64,000 nucleotides of DNA from Roseomonas aeriglobus (GTDB lineage: Bacteria > Pseudomonadota > Alphaproteobacteria > Sphingomonadales > Sphingomonadaceae). Numbering within the stretch: the first letter of the stretch is position 1; every line of letters begins with the position of its first letter. Location: contig JAFHKN010000002.1 in assembly GCA_016937575.1 (NCBI GenBank), positions 434,001 through 498,000 of the forward strand, in the 5' to 3' direction. The notes below the pieces were generated by a model. The model was not told where the DNA came from. It saw only the letters and a program-made list of their open reading frames with translations, and did no database searches. Positions 7,793 through 15,434 of the stretch are shown piece after piece. A program made the position numbers and the translations under genes.

Positions 7793-8509
7793 CTAGCGCG
7801 TTCCGGTGATCACCAGCCGCACATCCGCTATCCCCGCCACGTCCCGGGCAAGCAGCGTCAGGGCGGTACCATCGCGCGCCCGGCGGGCGGCCAGGACGTG
7901 AAGGTCACCCGCGGCCTGGTGGGTAACGCTGAAACCGACGCGGATCAGACGCACATATTCGCTCGCGAGCAACGGTGCGACCGGCATGGCCACGCCATAG
8001 GCGATCGCGCGCAGATGACAGGCGGGACCATCGCTGCCGGCCGCTTCAATCACGCGGGCACTGGGTGGAAGCTGCAGGTCGGGCGGCAGCCGTGTGGCCC
8101 AGGCCGCGGAGTAGCGGAGCGCAGGGGCACAAGCGGTCGCGACGGGATCGCCCAGCCGCTCCGCCAGCGCGCCGAGCGTCAGCGCGCTACGCGAGACCGT
8201 GCAGGCGGGGCAGTCGCCGGGCGCCGGCGCGGGCAGGGGCGGGGCGTTCGCCACCGGGCCGGCGGGAACGACGTCGATCGGCGGAATCGGGGCGGACAAC
8301 GGCAGGTCGGGCGGGCGAAGGACGTCCAGATTCGCCTGATGGCTGAGCTGCTGGTCGCTCATCAACGGGCCGGCGATCGCAATCGACAGCATCGGATCGA
8401 GCGGGCGGGCGGCGGCGGGCGGTGCAACACTGGCAGGCGATGCGTCTCCGCCACATCCGCCGAGCAATAGGGCGCTCAGGATCGCAAGGGTTGGAGCGGA
8501 CGCGCGCAT
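7793..8509 (-). CDS. uncharacterised lipoprotein
   Basis: A 238-residue protein with a lipoprotein signal: MRASAPTLAILSALLLGGCGG, with the lipobox cysteine near residue 19, so it is probably membrane-anchored in the periplasm. A Pro/Ala-rich stretch follows (to about residue 90), then a folded part with CPAC near 110 and later cysteines in TACAP and PACHL. I do not recognise the family. The start at 8509 is preferred over a longer frame because it places the signal peptide at the N-terminus. Confidence 0.65.
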   Translation of the reverse strand: MRASAPTLAILSALLLGGCGGDASPASVAPPAAARPLDPMLSIAIAGPLMSDQQLSHQANLDVLRPPDLPLSAPIPPIDVVPAGPVANAPPLPAPAPGDCPACTVSRSALTLGALAERLGDPVATACAPALRYSAAWATRLPPDLQLPPSARVIEAAGSDGPACHLRAIAYGVAMPVAPLLASEYVRLIRVGFSVTHQAAGDLHVLAARRARDGTALTLLARDVAGIADVRLVITGTR

Positions 8510-8584
8510 CGATCCCGCCCTACGCCAAGCCGCCTTAAGGAAGCGTTCGGCATCCTCGTGCCGCGACTGGTTGTTCGGTTTCGT

Positions 8585-8610
8585 TGGTGTATTATCTTGC
8601 AAATACACCA
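8585..8610. promoter_or_regulatory. 26-base operator-like palindrome
   Basis: Perfect 8-base inverted repeat TGGTGTAT / ATACACCA with a 10-base AT-rich spacer, 22 bases before the start of the 73-residue membrane protein and on the far side of the lipoprotein gene. The inner layout GGTG-16 bases-CACC resembles sites I recall for YtrA-type GntR regulators, but that attribution is from memory and unverified. No such regulator is next to it. Confidence 0.5.
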
Positions 8611-8631
8611 AGACCCACCCATATCAGGGCC

Positions 8632-8853
8632 ATGCTGAACATCCTCTCGATCCTCACCGGCCTGGTGTCGCTGATCTTCGTGATCCCGGGCGTCATTCCT
8701 CTTCTGGGCTGGATCAACTGGCTCGCCATCCCGATCGCGGTCGTCGGCCTCGTCATCGGCATGTTGTCGAGCGGCAATACCGGCCGGAACCTCAACATCG
8801 TGATCCTGCTGATTGCGGTGATCCGCCTGTCGCTCGGCGGTGGCATCTTCTGA
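8632..8853 (+). CDS. small membrane protein, unknown
   Basis: A 73-residue protein that is almost entirely hydrophobic: two helices at about residues 3-20 and 25-45 separated by a proline turn, then a third short hydrophobic stretch ending in LSLGGGIF. No named family recognised; it resembles small envelope-stress or two-TM proteins of the YqaE size class but lacks their conserved loop. The ATG at 2 bases after CAGGGC is chosen because it opens the first helix. It is preceded by a strong operator-like palindrome and followed by a terminator, so it is probably a single-gene transcription unit. Confidence 0.6.
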   Translation: MLNILSILTGLVSLIFVIPGVIPLLGWINWLAIPIAVVGLVIGMLSSGNTGRNLNIVILLIAVIRLSLGGGIF

Positions 8854-8860
8854 CAAGCGA

Positions 8861-8890
8861 AAGGGCCCGGCGATCGCTCGCCGGGCCCTT
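8861..8890. terminator. bidirectional terminator hairpin
   Basis: A perfect 13-base-pair stem (AAGGGCCCGGCGA / TCGCCGGGCCCTT) with a four-base loop lies between two convergent genes. The A run on one side and T run on the other would serve both directions. Confidence 0.85.
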
Positions 8891-8910
8891 CGTGGTACCC
8901 GTAGCGGGTC

Positions 8911-9477
8911 TTAGCGGCAGCGGACGTTGCCGCGCTCGATCTCGCGACCCAACACCGCGCCACCGCCGGCGCCCAGCAGCGTGCCCAGCAGGCCCGAGCC
9001 GCCGCGATCCAGCGCGTTGCCCAGGAAGCCACCCGCGACACCGCCGATGATCAGGCCGGTCGTGCCGTCGTTGCGGCGGCAGTAGTAACGATTGTCATAG
9101 CCGCGATAGATGCGGTCGTTCCGACCGAGGCGGCGGACCTGATAATTGCGGCCATCGCGGTAGTAGCGGTCGGCGTAATAGCGGTTCTGGCCACGCTCGA
9201 ACCGGTTCCAGTCGTAGTTGCGATACTGGCGCCAGTCGCGGACGTCGCGTCGATAGTCCTGGCGGGCTTCGCGCACCTCGCGGTTGTAGTCGCGGCGCGC
9301 ATCGCGGACATCGCGGCGTGAATCGGCGTTGCGAAGGTCACGCTGGTAATCGCGCTGCGCGTCACGAACCTCGCGGTTATAGTCGCGCGCGGCTTCGCGC
9401 GGGGACTGCTGGGCTGCGGCCGGCAGTGCGGTCAGGCCGGTCGCAGCAGCAGCAAGTGCCAGAATGGCGGTACGCAT
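8911..9477 (-). CDS. secreted glycine-zipper protein with Arg/Asp/Tyr repeats
   Basis: A 188-residue exported protein. Signal peptide MRTAILALAAAATGLTALPAAAQ (cleavage near residue 22); residues 25-80 are tandem repeats of the type YNREVRDAQRDY, about every 14-17 residues, highly charged and probably helical; residues 80-130 are Tyr/Arg/Asn-rich (RNYQVRRLGRNDRIYRGYDN); residues 138-180 are a glycine zipper (GGVAGGFLGNALDRGG, then GTLLGAGGGAVLG) typical of outer-membrane 2TM glycine-zipper proteins. It ends with CR after an earlier YYCRRN. Probable envelope structural protein; precise role unknown. Confidence 0.75.
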   Translation of the reverse strand: MRTAILALAAAATGLTALPAAAQQSPREAARDYNREVRDAQRDYQRDLRNADSRRDVRDARRDYNREVREARQDYRRDVRDWRQYRNYDWNRFERGQNRYYADRYYRDGRNYQVRRLGRNDRIYRGYDNRYYCRRNDGTTGLIIGGVAGGFLGNALDRGGSGLLGTLLGAGGGAVLGREIERGNVRCR

Positions 9478-9558
9478 AACATCCTCCTACTCAGATGGAA
9501 TGTCTGCACAACGCCGTCTAAATCACGGAAGTTGCGTGAACGAAAAACTACTTCCCGT

Positions 9559-10398
9559 TCACTTACATGACAGGTCGATCCGCTGTGTCAGAGGATAGGC
9601 GAACAGCAGATCGGCGTCGCCATCACTTACGATCGTCGCTTGGCCGGTGATTGTCAGGCACTCGCCGGCGGTGAAGGGGGTGTCGTCCGCAGTCCCCGAT
9701 CCGGTGATCGGCACCAGCCAGCCGCTGACGCCGTCCGGCAGCGTCACGTCGCGTGTCCCTGCCGACCAGCGTTCCAGGACGAACTTCGGGCCTTCCACCA
9801 AAATCTCCCGGGTCTCGGATACGCGGCCGGGGGCCGGCTGCGGCACGAACGGCACGGCGTCGCTGACCGCGATGCCATCGTCCAGGTGGAGCTCCCGCGG
9901 GCGACCATAATCATACAGACGGTAGGTCGTCTCCGAATTCTGCTGAATCTCGATCACCGTCAGTCCGGCGCCGATCGCGTGGATCGTGCCCGAAGGCGAA
10001 TAGAAGAAGTCGCCCGCCTTGACCGGCTTCCAGTCGACCAGCTGCTCGATCGACCCGTCGAGCGCGGCGGCGCGCAAGGTTTCGTCGTCGACGGGTTCGT
10101 GCGTGCCGATCGCGATCGTCGAATCGGGTTCGGCGGCCAGGATCAGCCAGCATTCGTCCTTGCCCCGCGGCAGGCCGCGGGCCTGGGCCTGTTCGTCGTC
10201 GGGATGGACCTGGATCGACAGCTTCTCCGACGTGAAGAGGTATTTCACCAGCAGGTCGGGCTCGCTGTCGCCGGGCGTCTGGAACCAGACCTCGCCGATC
10301 GGCTCCCCATCCTTGGCCGGATCGGCAAAGCCCGGCCACAGGTCGTGACGGCCCCAAGGCTTTTCGACGCGGTGGGTGGCGAGCTTCGTGACGGTCAT
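9559..10398 (-). CDS. manA: mannose-6-phosphate isomerase, class I
   Basis: A 279-residue type I phosphomannose isomerase interconverting fructose 6-phosphate and mannose 6-phosphate, feeding GDP-mannose for surface polysaccharides. Motifs: KPWGRHDLW near residue 13, VKYLFTSEKLSIQVHPDDE near 52-70 with the metal-ligating histidine, and the family signature region YSPSGTIHAIGAG near 132, then IQQNSETTYRLYDYGR. Shorter than the about 390-residue enteric ManA, which is normal for the compact bacterial type. Monocistronic by position. Confidence 0.9.
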   Translation of the reverse strand: MTVTKLATHRVEKPWGRHDLWPGFADPAKDGEPIGEVWFQTPGDSEPDLLVKYLFTSEKLSIQVHPDDEQAQARGLPRGKDECWLILAAEPDSTIAIGTHEPVDDETLRAAALDGSIEQLVDWKPVKAGDFFYSPSGTIHAIGAGLTVIEIQQNSETTYRLYDYGRPRELHLDDGIAVSDAVPFVPQPAPGRVSETREILVEGPKFVLERWSAGTRDVTLPDGVSGWLVPITGSGTADDTPFTAGECLTITGQATIVSDGDADLLFAYPLTQRIDLSCK

Positions 10399-10516
10399 TC
10401 CAGGGGCCTCGGGTCGTTATGTTGCGGATGCGAAACGCAGGCGGAGTAGGCAATTTCCCTGAGGATGGAAAAACATTTTGAGCGCGCGATGCGCTAAGCT
10501 AAACGCAGGCCCAGCC

Positions 10517-11365
10517 ATGCGTATGTCCGTATCCCGCGCCGTCGCGCTTTCGACCCTCGTCCTCACCGCGCTTGCGACCTCGGCCTGCGCCGGGCGGGGC
10601 GGCGGCAGGGCCGATACTCCCTATGTCGCTCGCGACGTCAGCACGCTCTACACGGCGGCCAAGGATCGCCTCGATCGCGGCCAGTACAAGGAAGCCGCCG
10701 CGCTGTTCGACGAGGTCGAGCGCCAGCACCCCTATTCGATCTGGGCGCGCCGCGCGCAGGTGATGGGGGCCTTCTCTTATTATCTGGCCCAGGATTACAC
10801 GCAGGCGATTCAGTCGTCGCAGCGTTTCCTGTCGGTCCATCCCGGCAATCGCGACGCGCCCTACGCCTATTACCTGATCGCGCTCAGCTATTATGAGCAG
10901 ATCAGCGACGTGACGCGTGACCAGAAGATCACGCAGCAGGCGCTCGATGCGCTGGGCGAGCTCAGCCGTCGGTATCCCAACACCCGCTATGCCGCCGATG
11001 CGCGGCTGAAGATGGACCTGGTTCGCGATCACCTGGCGGGTAAGGAAATGGAGATCGGCCGTTTCTATGAACGCCGTGGCCAGTGGCTGGCGGCGTCGAT
11101 GCGCTTCCGCTCGGTGGTCGACCAGTATCAGACGACGACCCATACGCCCGAAGCGCTGATGCGCCTGGTCGAGACCTATCTGGCGCTGGGCGTGCGCGAG
11201 GAGGCGAAGAAGTCGGCGGCGGTGCTCGGTGCCAACTATCCGGGCAGCGAGTGGTATCAGCGCGCCTATCAGCTGATGGAAAAGAACCCGGTCCTGCCGC
11301 CGCAACCCGCCAAGGACCCGGTGGGCGCGCTGAAGCCGGTCGGTGAGAAGACGCCGAAGAGCTGA
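10517..11365 (+). CDS. bamD: outer membrane assembly lipoprotein BamD
   Basis: A 282-residue lipoprotein of the BAM complex that helps insert beta-barrel proteins in the outer membrane. Signal with lipobox near TSACAG (residue 22), then five TPR-like repeats: LYTAAKDRLDRGQYKEAAALFDEV near 45, AQDYTQAIQSSQRFLSVHPGN near 85, and others to about residue 245. The conserved DAPYAYYLIALSYY segment is typical of BamD. The start is placed at 10517 because it begins the signal peptide. The tail is Pro/Lys-rich. Confidence 0.93.
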   Translation: MRMSVSRAVALSTLVLTALATSACAGRGGGRADTPYVARDVSTLYTAAKDRLDRGQYKEAAALFDEVERQHPYSIWARRAQVMGAFSYYLAQDYTQAIQSSQRFLSVHPGNRDAPYAYYLIALSYYEQISDVTRDQKITQQALDALGELSRRYPNTRYAADARLKMDLVRDHLAGKEMEIGRFYERRGQWLAASMRFRSVVDQYQTTTHTPEALMRLVETYLALGVREEAKKSAAVLGANYPGSEWYQRAYQLMEKNPVLPPQPAKDPVGALKPVGEKTPKS

Positions 11366-11376
11366 GGCACAGTTCC

Positions 11377-11444
11377 GCCGCTCGTCCCGAGCTTGTCGAA
11401 GGACGGGCCTCGTAACACGGGCTTCGACAGCCCAGCACGAACGG
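11377..11444. repeat. 68-base palindromic intergenic repeat
   Basis: Imperfect inverted repeat: CGCTCGTCCCGAGCTTGTCG on the left and CTTCGACAGCCCAGCACGAA on the right, separated by about 20 bases. Elements of this appearance are scattered in many alphaproteobacterial genomes. It follows bamD and could end its transcript. Confidence 0.7.
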
Positions 11445-11460
11445 TAAGGGAAAGCGGCCC

Positions 11461-12228
11461 GTGCCCAAAATCCGCGCCGACCAGCTGATCGTCGATCGCG
11501 GCCTGGCCGAAAGCCGGACGCGCGCGCAGGCGCTGGTGATGGCCGGGCTCGCCTTCGTCGGTGACCGCAAGATCGACAAGCCCGGGCAGATGATTGCGGC
11601 CGACGCCGCGATCGAGGTCAAGGGACGTGACCACCCCTGGGTGTCGCGCGGCGGCATCAAGCTGGCGCATGCGCTGGCGCATTTCGCGATCGACGTGACC
11701 GGGGCGGTGGCGATCGACGTGGGATCATCGACGGGTGGCTTCACCGACGTATTGCTGACCAATGGGGCCGCGCGTGTCTATGCCGTCGATTCGGGCACCA
11801 ACCAGCTGGCGTGGAAGCTGCGCCAGGACACGCGGGTCGTCGTCCACGAACAGACCAGTGCGCGGGTCCTGACCGCAGCGCACATCCCCGAGCCGGTCGA
11901 CCTGATCGTCTGCGATGCGAGCTTCATCGGACTGGCGAAGGTGCTCGAGGTGCCGCTCGGCTTCGCCAAGACGGGCGCGCGGCTGATCGCGCTCATCAAG
12001 CCGCAGTTCGAGGCAGGCCGGGACGAGGTCGGCAAGGGTGGTGTGGTCCGCGATCCGCACGTCCACGATCGCGTCTGTCGCGCCGTCGGCGACTGGCTGG
12101 AGGCTACCGGCTGGACCGTCGAGGGACTGACGACCAGTCCGATCACCGGACCGGAAGGCAATGTCGAGTTCCTGATCGCGGCACGCAATCGCACAGCGCG
12201 CGTTGTCGCCGATGCTGCGGTGCATTAA
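11461..12228 (+). CDS. tlyA: TlyA family rRNA methyltransferase
   Basis: A 255-residue TlyA family protein (also called hemolysin A), an S-adenosylmethionine-dependent 2'-O-methyltransferase of rRNA cytidines. An S4 RNA-binding domain occupies residues 1-60 (IRADQLIVDRGLAESRTRAQALVMAG), followed by a RrmJ/FtsJ-like fold: VSRGGIKLAHAL near 61, the SAM-binding DVGSSTGGFTDVLL near 83, catalytic-region ALIKPQFEAGR near 180, and SPITGPEGNVEFL near 230. The start is GTG. It does not carry a secretion signal, so a direct haemolysin role is unlikely. Confidence 0.9.
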   Translation: MPKIRADQLIVDRGLAESRTRAQALVMAGLAFVGDRKIDKPGQMIAADAAIEVKGRDHPWVSRGGIKLAHALAHFAIDVTGAVAIDVGSSTGGFTDVLLTNGAARVYAVDSGTNQLAWKLRQDTRVVVHEQTSARVLTAAHIPEPVDLIVCDASFIGLAKVLEVPLGFAKTGARLIALIKPQFEAGRDEVGKGGVVRDPHVHDRVCRAVGDWLEATGWTVEGLTTSPITGPEGNVEFLIAARNRTARVVADAAVH

Positions 12229-12262
12229 GGCCGCATCCGAAACGATCGAGGAACGGCTGTCG

Positions 12263-12817
12263 GTGAGCGAAATCGCGTCCAAGGGTCAGTTGCGTATGTC
12301 TTTCCTGCGGTGGGCCGTGGTCACGGTGCCGCTGATCCTGCTGCTGGGCTTCGCCTCGGGGCGCATGGTGCCGTCGGGCAGCGAGAACGCGTGGTACATG
12401 GCGCTCGCCAAGCCCGCGCTGACGCCGCCCGGCTGGGTGTTCCCGGTCGCCTGGACGACGCTCTATATCCTGCTGGGCCTGGCGGTGGCCATGATCGCCG
12501 ATGCGCGCGGGGCCCGCGGGCGCGGCGTGGCGCTGTTGCTGTTTACGCTCCAGTTCGCCGGCAACCTCGCCTGGACGCCGCTTTTCTTCGGCGCGCACAA
12601 GGTGACGGCGGCGCTAATCCTGATCGTCGCGATCCTGGCGCTGACGATCGTCACGACCTTCGCTTTCGCGCGCATTCGCACTGTCGCGGCGTGGCTGCTC
12701 GTACCCTATATGGTCTGGCTCAGCTTTGCCGCGATGCTCACCTTCGGCATCCTGCGACTGAACCCGGATGCGGAAACCCTTGTGCCTGCGTCCTCCACCA
12801 CCCAAATCCCGCTCTGA
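12263..12817 (+). CDS. tspO: TspO/MBR family protein
   Basis: A 184-residue five-helix membrane protein of the TspO/peripheral benzodiazepine receptor family, which binds porphyrins and is used as a stress or tetrapyrrole sensor in alphaproteobacteria. Characteristic pieces: WYMALAKPALTPPGWVFPVAWTTLY near residues 45-65, and NLAWTPLFFGAHKV near 105, then YMVWLSFAAMLTFGILRLNP at the end. A GTG at 12263 with GAGGAACGG 11 bases upstream is preferred; an ATG at 12296 is a workable alternative. Confidence 0.88.
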   Translation: MSEIASKGQLRMSFLRWAVVTVPLILLLGFASGRMVPSGSENAWYMALAKPALTPPGWVFPVAWTTLYILLGLAVAMIADARGARGRGVALLLFTLQFAGNLAWTPLFFGAHKVTAALILIVAILALTIVTTFAFARIRTVAAWLLVPYMVWLSFAAMLTFGILRLNPDAETLVPASSTTQIPL

Positions 12818-12832
12818 GGAGATTATTTCGAC

Positions 12833-13099
12833 ATGCAGAGCGACAACCGGATTTTCGACGACTTCGTGAAGGTCCTGAACGGCGCGGCCGGCACGATGGC
12901 GGGCATGGGCCGCGAAGCGGGGGAAAGCGCGCGCGAGCATCTGAAGTCGTGGATCAGCGGCATGGATTTCGTCGCGCGCGAGGAATTCGACGCGGTGAAG
13001 GCGATGGCCGCCGCGGCGCGCGACGAAAATGACGCGCTAAAGGCGCGGATCGACGCGCTGGAGGCCAAGCTGGCCGGGTCGACGACGCCGACGGCCTGA
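12833..13099 (+). CDS. ubiK: ubiquinone biosynthesis accessory factor UbiK / BMFP domain
   Basis: An 88-residue protein of the BMFP/UbiK (YqiC, DUF526) family, a trimeric coiled-coil accessory factor of the ubiquinone biosynthesis complex. The N-terminal amphipathic helix (FDDFVKVLNGAAGTMAGM) is followed by the family's FVAREEFDAVKAMAAAARDEN and a C-terminal coiled coil (LKARIDALEAKLAG). GAGGAG precedes the ATG. It is close behind tspO (15 bases) and ends at a strong stem-loop. Confidence 0.85.
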   Translation: MQSDNRIFDDFVKVLNGAAGTMAGMGREAGESAREHLKSWISGMDFVAREEFDAVKAMAAAARDENDALKARIDALEAKLAGSTTPTA

Positions 13100-13109
13100 C
13101 CTCGTATCC

Positions 13110-13152
13110 TTCCCGACCCGTCGCCCCTTCGCGGACGGCGACGGATCGGGAA
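13110..13152. terminator. stem-loop after ubiK
   Basis: A 15-base-pair stem with one mismatch (TTCCCGA-C-CCGTCGCC / GGCGACGG-A-TCGGGAA) and an 11-base loop, starting 11 bases after ubiK. It is not followed by a T run on the plus strand, so termination strength is uncertain. Confidence 0.6.
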
Positions 13153-13231
13153 AATCAGGCCGGACTTCTCCACAGCATTCCGACGCCCACGTGCTTGTGC
13201 GCTGCGGTGAAGATTGGCATTTTCGAACCCG

Positions 13232-13738
13232 ATGACGATCGAAGATCTCGAAACCGACCGCGACGACGCAGCGCCGATCGACATGCTTGAGCGCTATTTT
13301 TCGGCGCACGGCTGGTCGTTCGAGCGCGATGATGACGAGATCGTCGCCAAGGTGAAGGGCAGCTGGACCGAATATGAGCTGCGCGCGATCTGGCGCGAGG
13401 ACGATTCGGTTCTGCAGTTTCTTGCCTTTCCCGACGTCCGCGTCGCCGACCATGCGCGCGCGGCGATGTACGAGACGATCGGGCTGGTCAACGAACAGCT
13501 CTGGGTCGGCCATTTCGAACTCTGGTCGTCGAGCGGTATCCTGCTCTACCGCCACGCCGCGGTGATGGCGAGTGAAGACGGCGCGCAGCTCAGCCTCGAC
13601 GGCGCCGAACTGCTGGTGGAAAGCGCGATCGACGAGTGCGAGCGCTTTTACCCCGTGTTCCAATTCGTCCTGTGGGGCGGCAAGTCGCCGAAGGACGCCA
13701 TTGCCGCTGCGATGATCGAGACGCAGGGGGAGGCGTGA
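13232..13738 (+). CDS. YbjN domain-containing protein
   Basis: A 168-residue protein of the YbjN family (type III secretion chaperone-like fold). The family's pattern is visible: IDMLERYFSAHGWSFERDDD near residue 14, EYELRAIWREDDSVLQFLAF near 47, and YPVFQFVLWGGKSPKDAI near the end. Function in alphaproteobacteria is unknown; in E. coli YbjN affects motility and stress. The start at ATG 13232 is preferred to an upstream TTG. Its stop overlaps the GTG of proC, as seen in other sphingomonads. Confidence 0.82.
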   Translation: MTIEDLETDRDDAAPIDMLERYFSAHGWSFERDDDEIVAKVKGSWTEYELRAIWREDDSVLQFLAFPDVRVADHARAAMYETIGLVNEQLWVGHFELWSSSGILLYRHAAVMASEDGAQLSLDGAELLVESAIDECERFYPVFQFVLWGGKSPKDAIAAAMIETQGEA

Positions 13739-14541
13739 GCGCCGCGATCGCCGGCACGCTCTGGCTGGTCGGCGCCGGCAACATGGGCGGCGCGATGCTC
13801 GAGCGATGGCTGGCCGGGGGCGTGGTCACACCCGGGCAGCTGCTGGTAATCGATCCGGGTGCGAAGAACGTGCCGGCGGGCGTGCGTCGCGTCGACGCCG
13901 CGCCCACCGACGAGCGCCCCGACATCCTGCTGCTGGCGGTCAAGCCGCAGTTGCTCGACACCGTTGCGCCATCGCTGGCCGCGTGTCGGCCAAGCCTCCT
14001 GATCTCGATCCTCGCGGGCGTGGAAGCGGCGACGATCGCCGACCGCATCCCTGCAGACACGATCGTCCGCGCGATGCCCAACCTGCCGGTTTCGCTGGGG
14101 CAGGGCGTCGTCGCGCTCCACTCCGGCACATCCGACGCCGACGCGCGCGCCCTGGCAGAGGCGCTGATGGCGCCGCTCGGCCTCGTCGAATGGCTGGGCG
14201 ACGAGGCGCTGTTCCATGCGGTCACCGCGCTGTCGGGGTCGGGCCCCGGCTTCGTCTATCGCTTCATCGCGGCGCTGGCCGAAGGCGGAGCGGCGCTCGG
14301 CCTGCCGGCTGACCAGGCCCGGCGTTTCGCCATCGCGACCGTGGAAGGCGCCGCAGCCCTTGCCCGCACGTCGAGTGACTCGCCCGACACGCTGGCCGAC
14401 CGCGTCGCCAGCCCCGGCGGCACGACCCGCGCTGGCCTGGACGTTCTGGACGACGGCGACGCCCTGCGCACGCTGGCCGCTGCGACCCTGAGCGCTGCTG
14501 CCCGCCGCAGCGAAGAACTGGCCGCCGCCGCGCGCCAATAG
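13735..14541 (+). CDS. proC: pyrroline-5-carboxylate reductase
   Basis: A 268-residue enzyme for the last step of proline synthesis: reduction of pyrroline-5-carboxylate with NAD(P)H. The Rossmann motif LVGAGNMGGAML is at residues 9-20, followed by LLLAVKPQ near 65, the SILAGVEA element near 91, RAMPNLPVSLGQGV near 111, and the C-terminal signature SPGGTTRAGLDVL near 225. The start GTG overlaps the ybjN stop; AGGGGGAGG lies just upstream. Confidence 0.93.
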   Translation: MSAAIAGTLWLVGAGNMGGAMLERWLAGGVVTPGQLLVIDPGAKNVPAGVRRVDAAPTDERPDILLLAVKPQLLDTVAPSLAACRPSLLISILAGVEAATIADRIPADTIVRAMPNLPVSLGQGVVALHSGTSDADARALAEALMAPLGLVEWLGDEALFHAVTALSGSGPGFVYRFIAALAEGGAALGLPADQARRFAIATVEGAAALARTSSDSPDTLADRVASPGGTTRAGLDVLDDGDALRTLAAATLSAAARRSEELAAAARQ

Positions 14542-14642
14542 CGCCTCGTTGGTCGCGAGCACGGTCGAGCGGCGGGTCCACACCGCTTCGACGGTGCGGG
14601 GGCACGCCAAAGCCGATAAACCCACGTCAACACGAATCCCGC

Positions 14643-14668
14643 GGAACGCGCCGCCGTCGCCGCCGGTT
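14643..14668 (+). promoter_or_regulatory. EcfG-like promoter upstream of hemerythrin gene
   Basis: GGAAC, 17 bases, GGTT: close to the GGAAC-16/17-CGTT form of alphaproteobacterial general stress (EcfG) promoters, with one mismatch in the -10. It ends 33 bases before the hemerythrin gene start. Tentative, because short motifs in GC-rich DNA arise by chance. Confidence 0.4.
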
Positions 14669-14701
14669 TTCCCTCCCGATAACCGACACACGGAGGACGG
14701 C

Positions 14702-15286
14702 ATGGCGACGACGGAAGCCAATCGCGAGAAGACTTCGGACACCAACGGCAATTTGGGCAAGCTGGCCGGCGCCGCGACCGCGGGCGTGGCGCTGGGCGTG
14801 CTGGCGATGATCGCCCGCAAGGCGGCGGTGCAGGCGCCTACCTATATGGCGGGCGATTGGGACGAAGCGCTCGCCGCCGAGCATAAGGCGGTCCTGAAGC
14901 TGTTCGACGCGCTGGAGGCGACCGAGCCCGAGGCGACGACCAAGCGCACCATTTTGCTGACCCAGATGAAGCACGCGCTCGCCAAACACGCGCTGGAGGA
15001 AGAGAACACCATCTATCCCGCATTGCGCGAAGCGGGCGAAGTCGCCGGCGCCGACGAACTCAACGCGGAACACGGCTATGTGAAGCAATATCTCTATGAG
15101 CTGGAGAATATGCCGAACAATGGCGACGCGTTCCTGGACAAGGTCCGCAAGTTCCGCGCCGACATCGAAGACCATATGCGCGAGGAAGAGCAGGAGCTGT
15201 TCCCCAAGCTCAAGGCCAAGCTGTCGCCCGAACGCAACAAACAGCTGACGATGGCGATGAACAAGGAAGGCTTCAAACTGGCCTGA
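14702..15286 (+). CDS. hemerythrin HHE domain protein
   Basis: A 194-residue protein with a hemerythrin-like HHE cation-binding four-helix domain from about residue 55. The metal-ligand pattern is visible: AAEHKAVLKLFDAL (H near 60), KHALEEENTIYPAL (H and E near 98), NAEHGYVKQYLYEL (H near 121) and EDHMREEEQELFPKL (H and E near 160). It probably carries a diiron site for O2 or NO handling. A hydrophobic segment near residues 20-37 suggests a membrane anchor. GGAGG precedes the ATG; a stress-type promoter may drive it. Confidence 0.88.
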   Translation: MATTEANREKTSDTNGNLGKLAGAATAGVALGVLAMIARKAAVQAPTYMAGDWDEALAAEHKAVLKLFDALEATEPEATTKRTILLTQMKHALAKHALEEENTIYPALREAGEVAGADELNAEHGYVKQYLYELENMPNNGDAFLDKVRKFRADIEDHMREEEQELFPKLKAKLSPERNKQLTMAMNKEGFKLA

Positions 15287-15298
15287 CCCGCATTCTAA

Positions 15299-15417
15299 CC
15301 TCCCCTGCAAGGGGAGGGGGACCGCCGCGAAGCGGTGGTGGAGGGGTGTCCCGCTATCGAGCAGGCGACGCCCCTCCGTCAGGCCTGCGGCCTGCCGCCT
15401 CCCCTTACAGGCGAGGA
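15299..15417. repeat. 120-base palindromic repeat, family A copy 2
   Basis: Same architecture as the copies at 3577, 44808 and 55003: CCTCCCCTGCAAGGGGAGG at the left, GCCGCCTCCCCTTACAGG at the right, with GGAGGGGTGTCCCG and ACGCCCCTCCGTC inside. It lies between the hemerythrin gene and the convergent MarR gene. Confidence 0.85.
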
Positions 15418-15434
15418 CAGTTTGTCCATCCGGT

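Noticed and set aside
9536..9562. GTGAACG / CGTTCAC inverted repeat at the manA stop
   Set aside because: A seven-base stem with a 13-base loop overlapping the stop codon; too weak to call a terminator.
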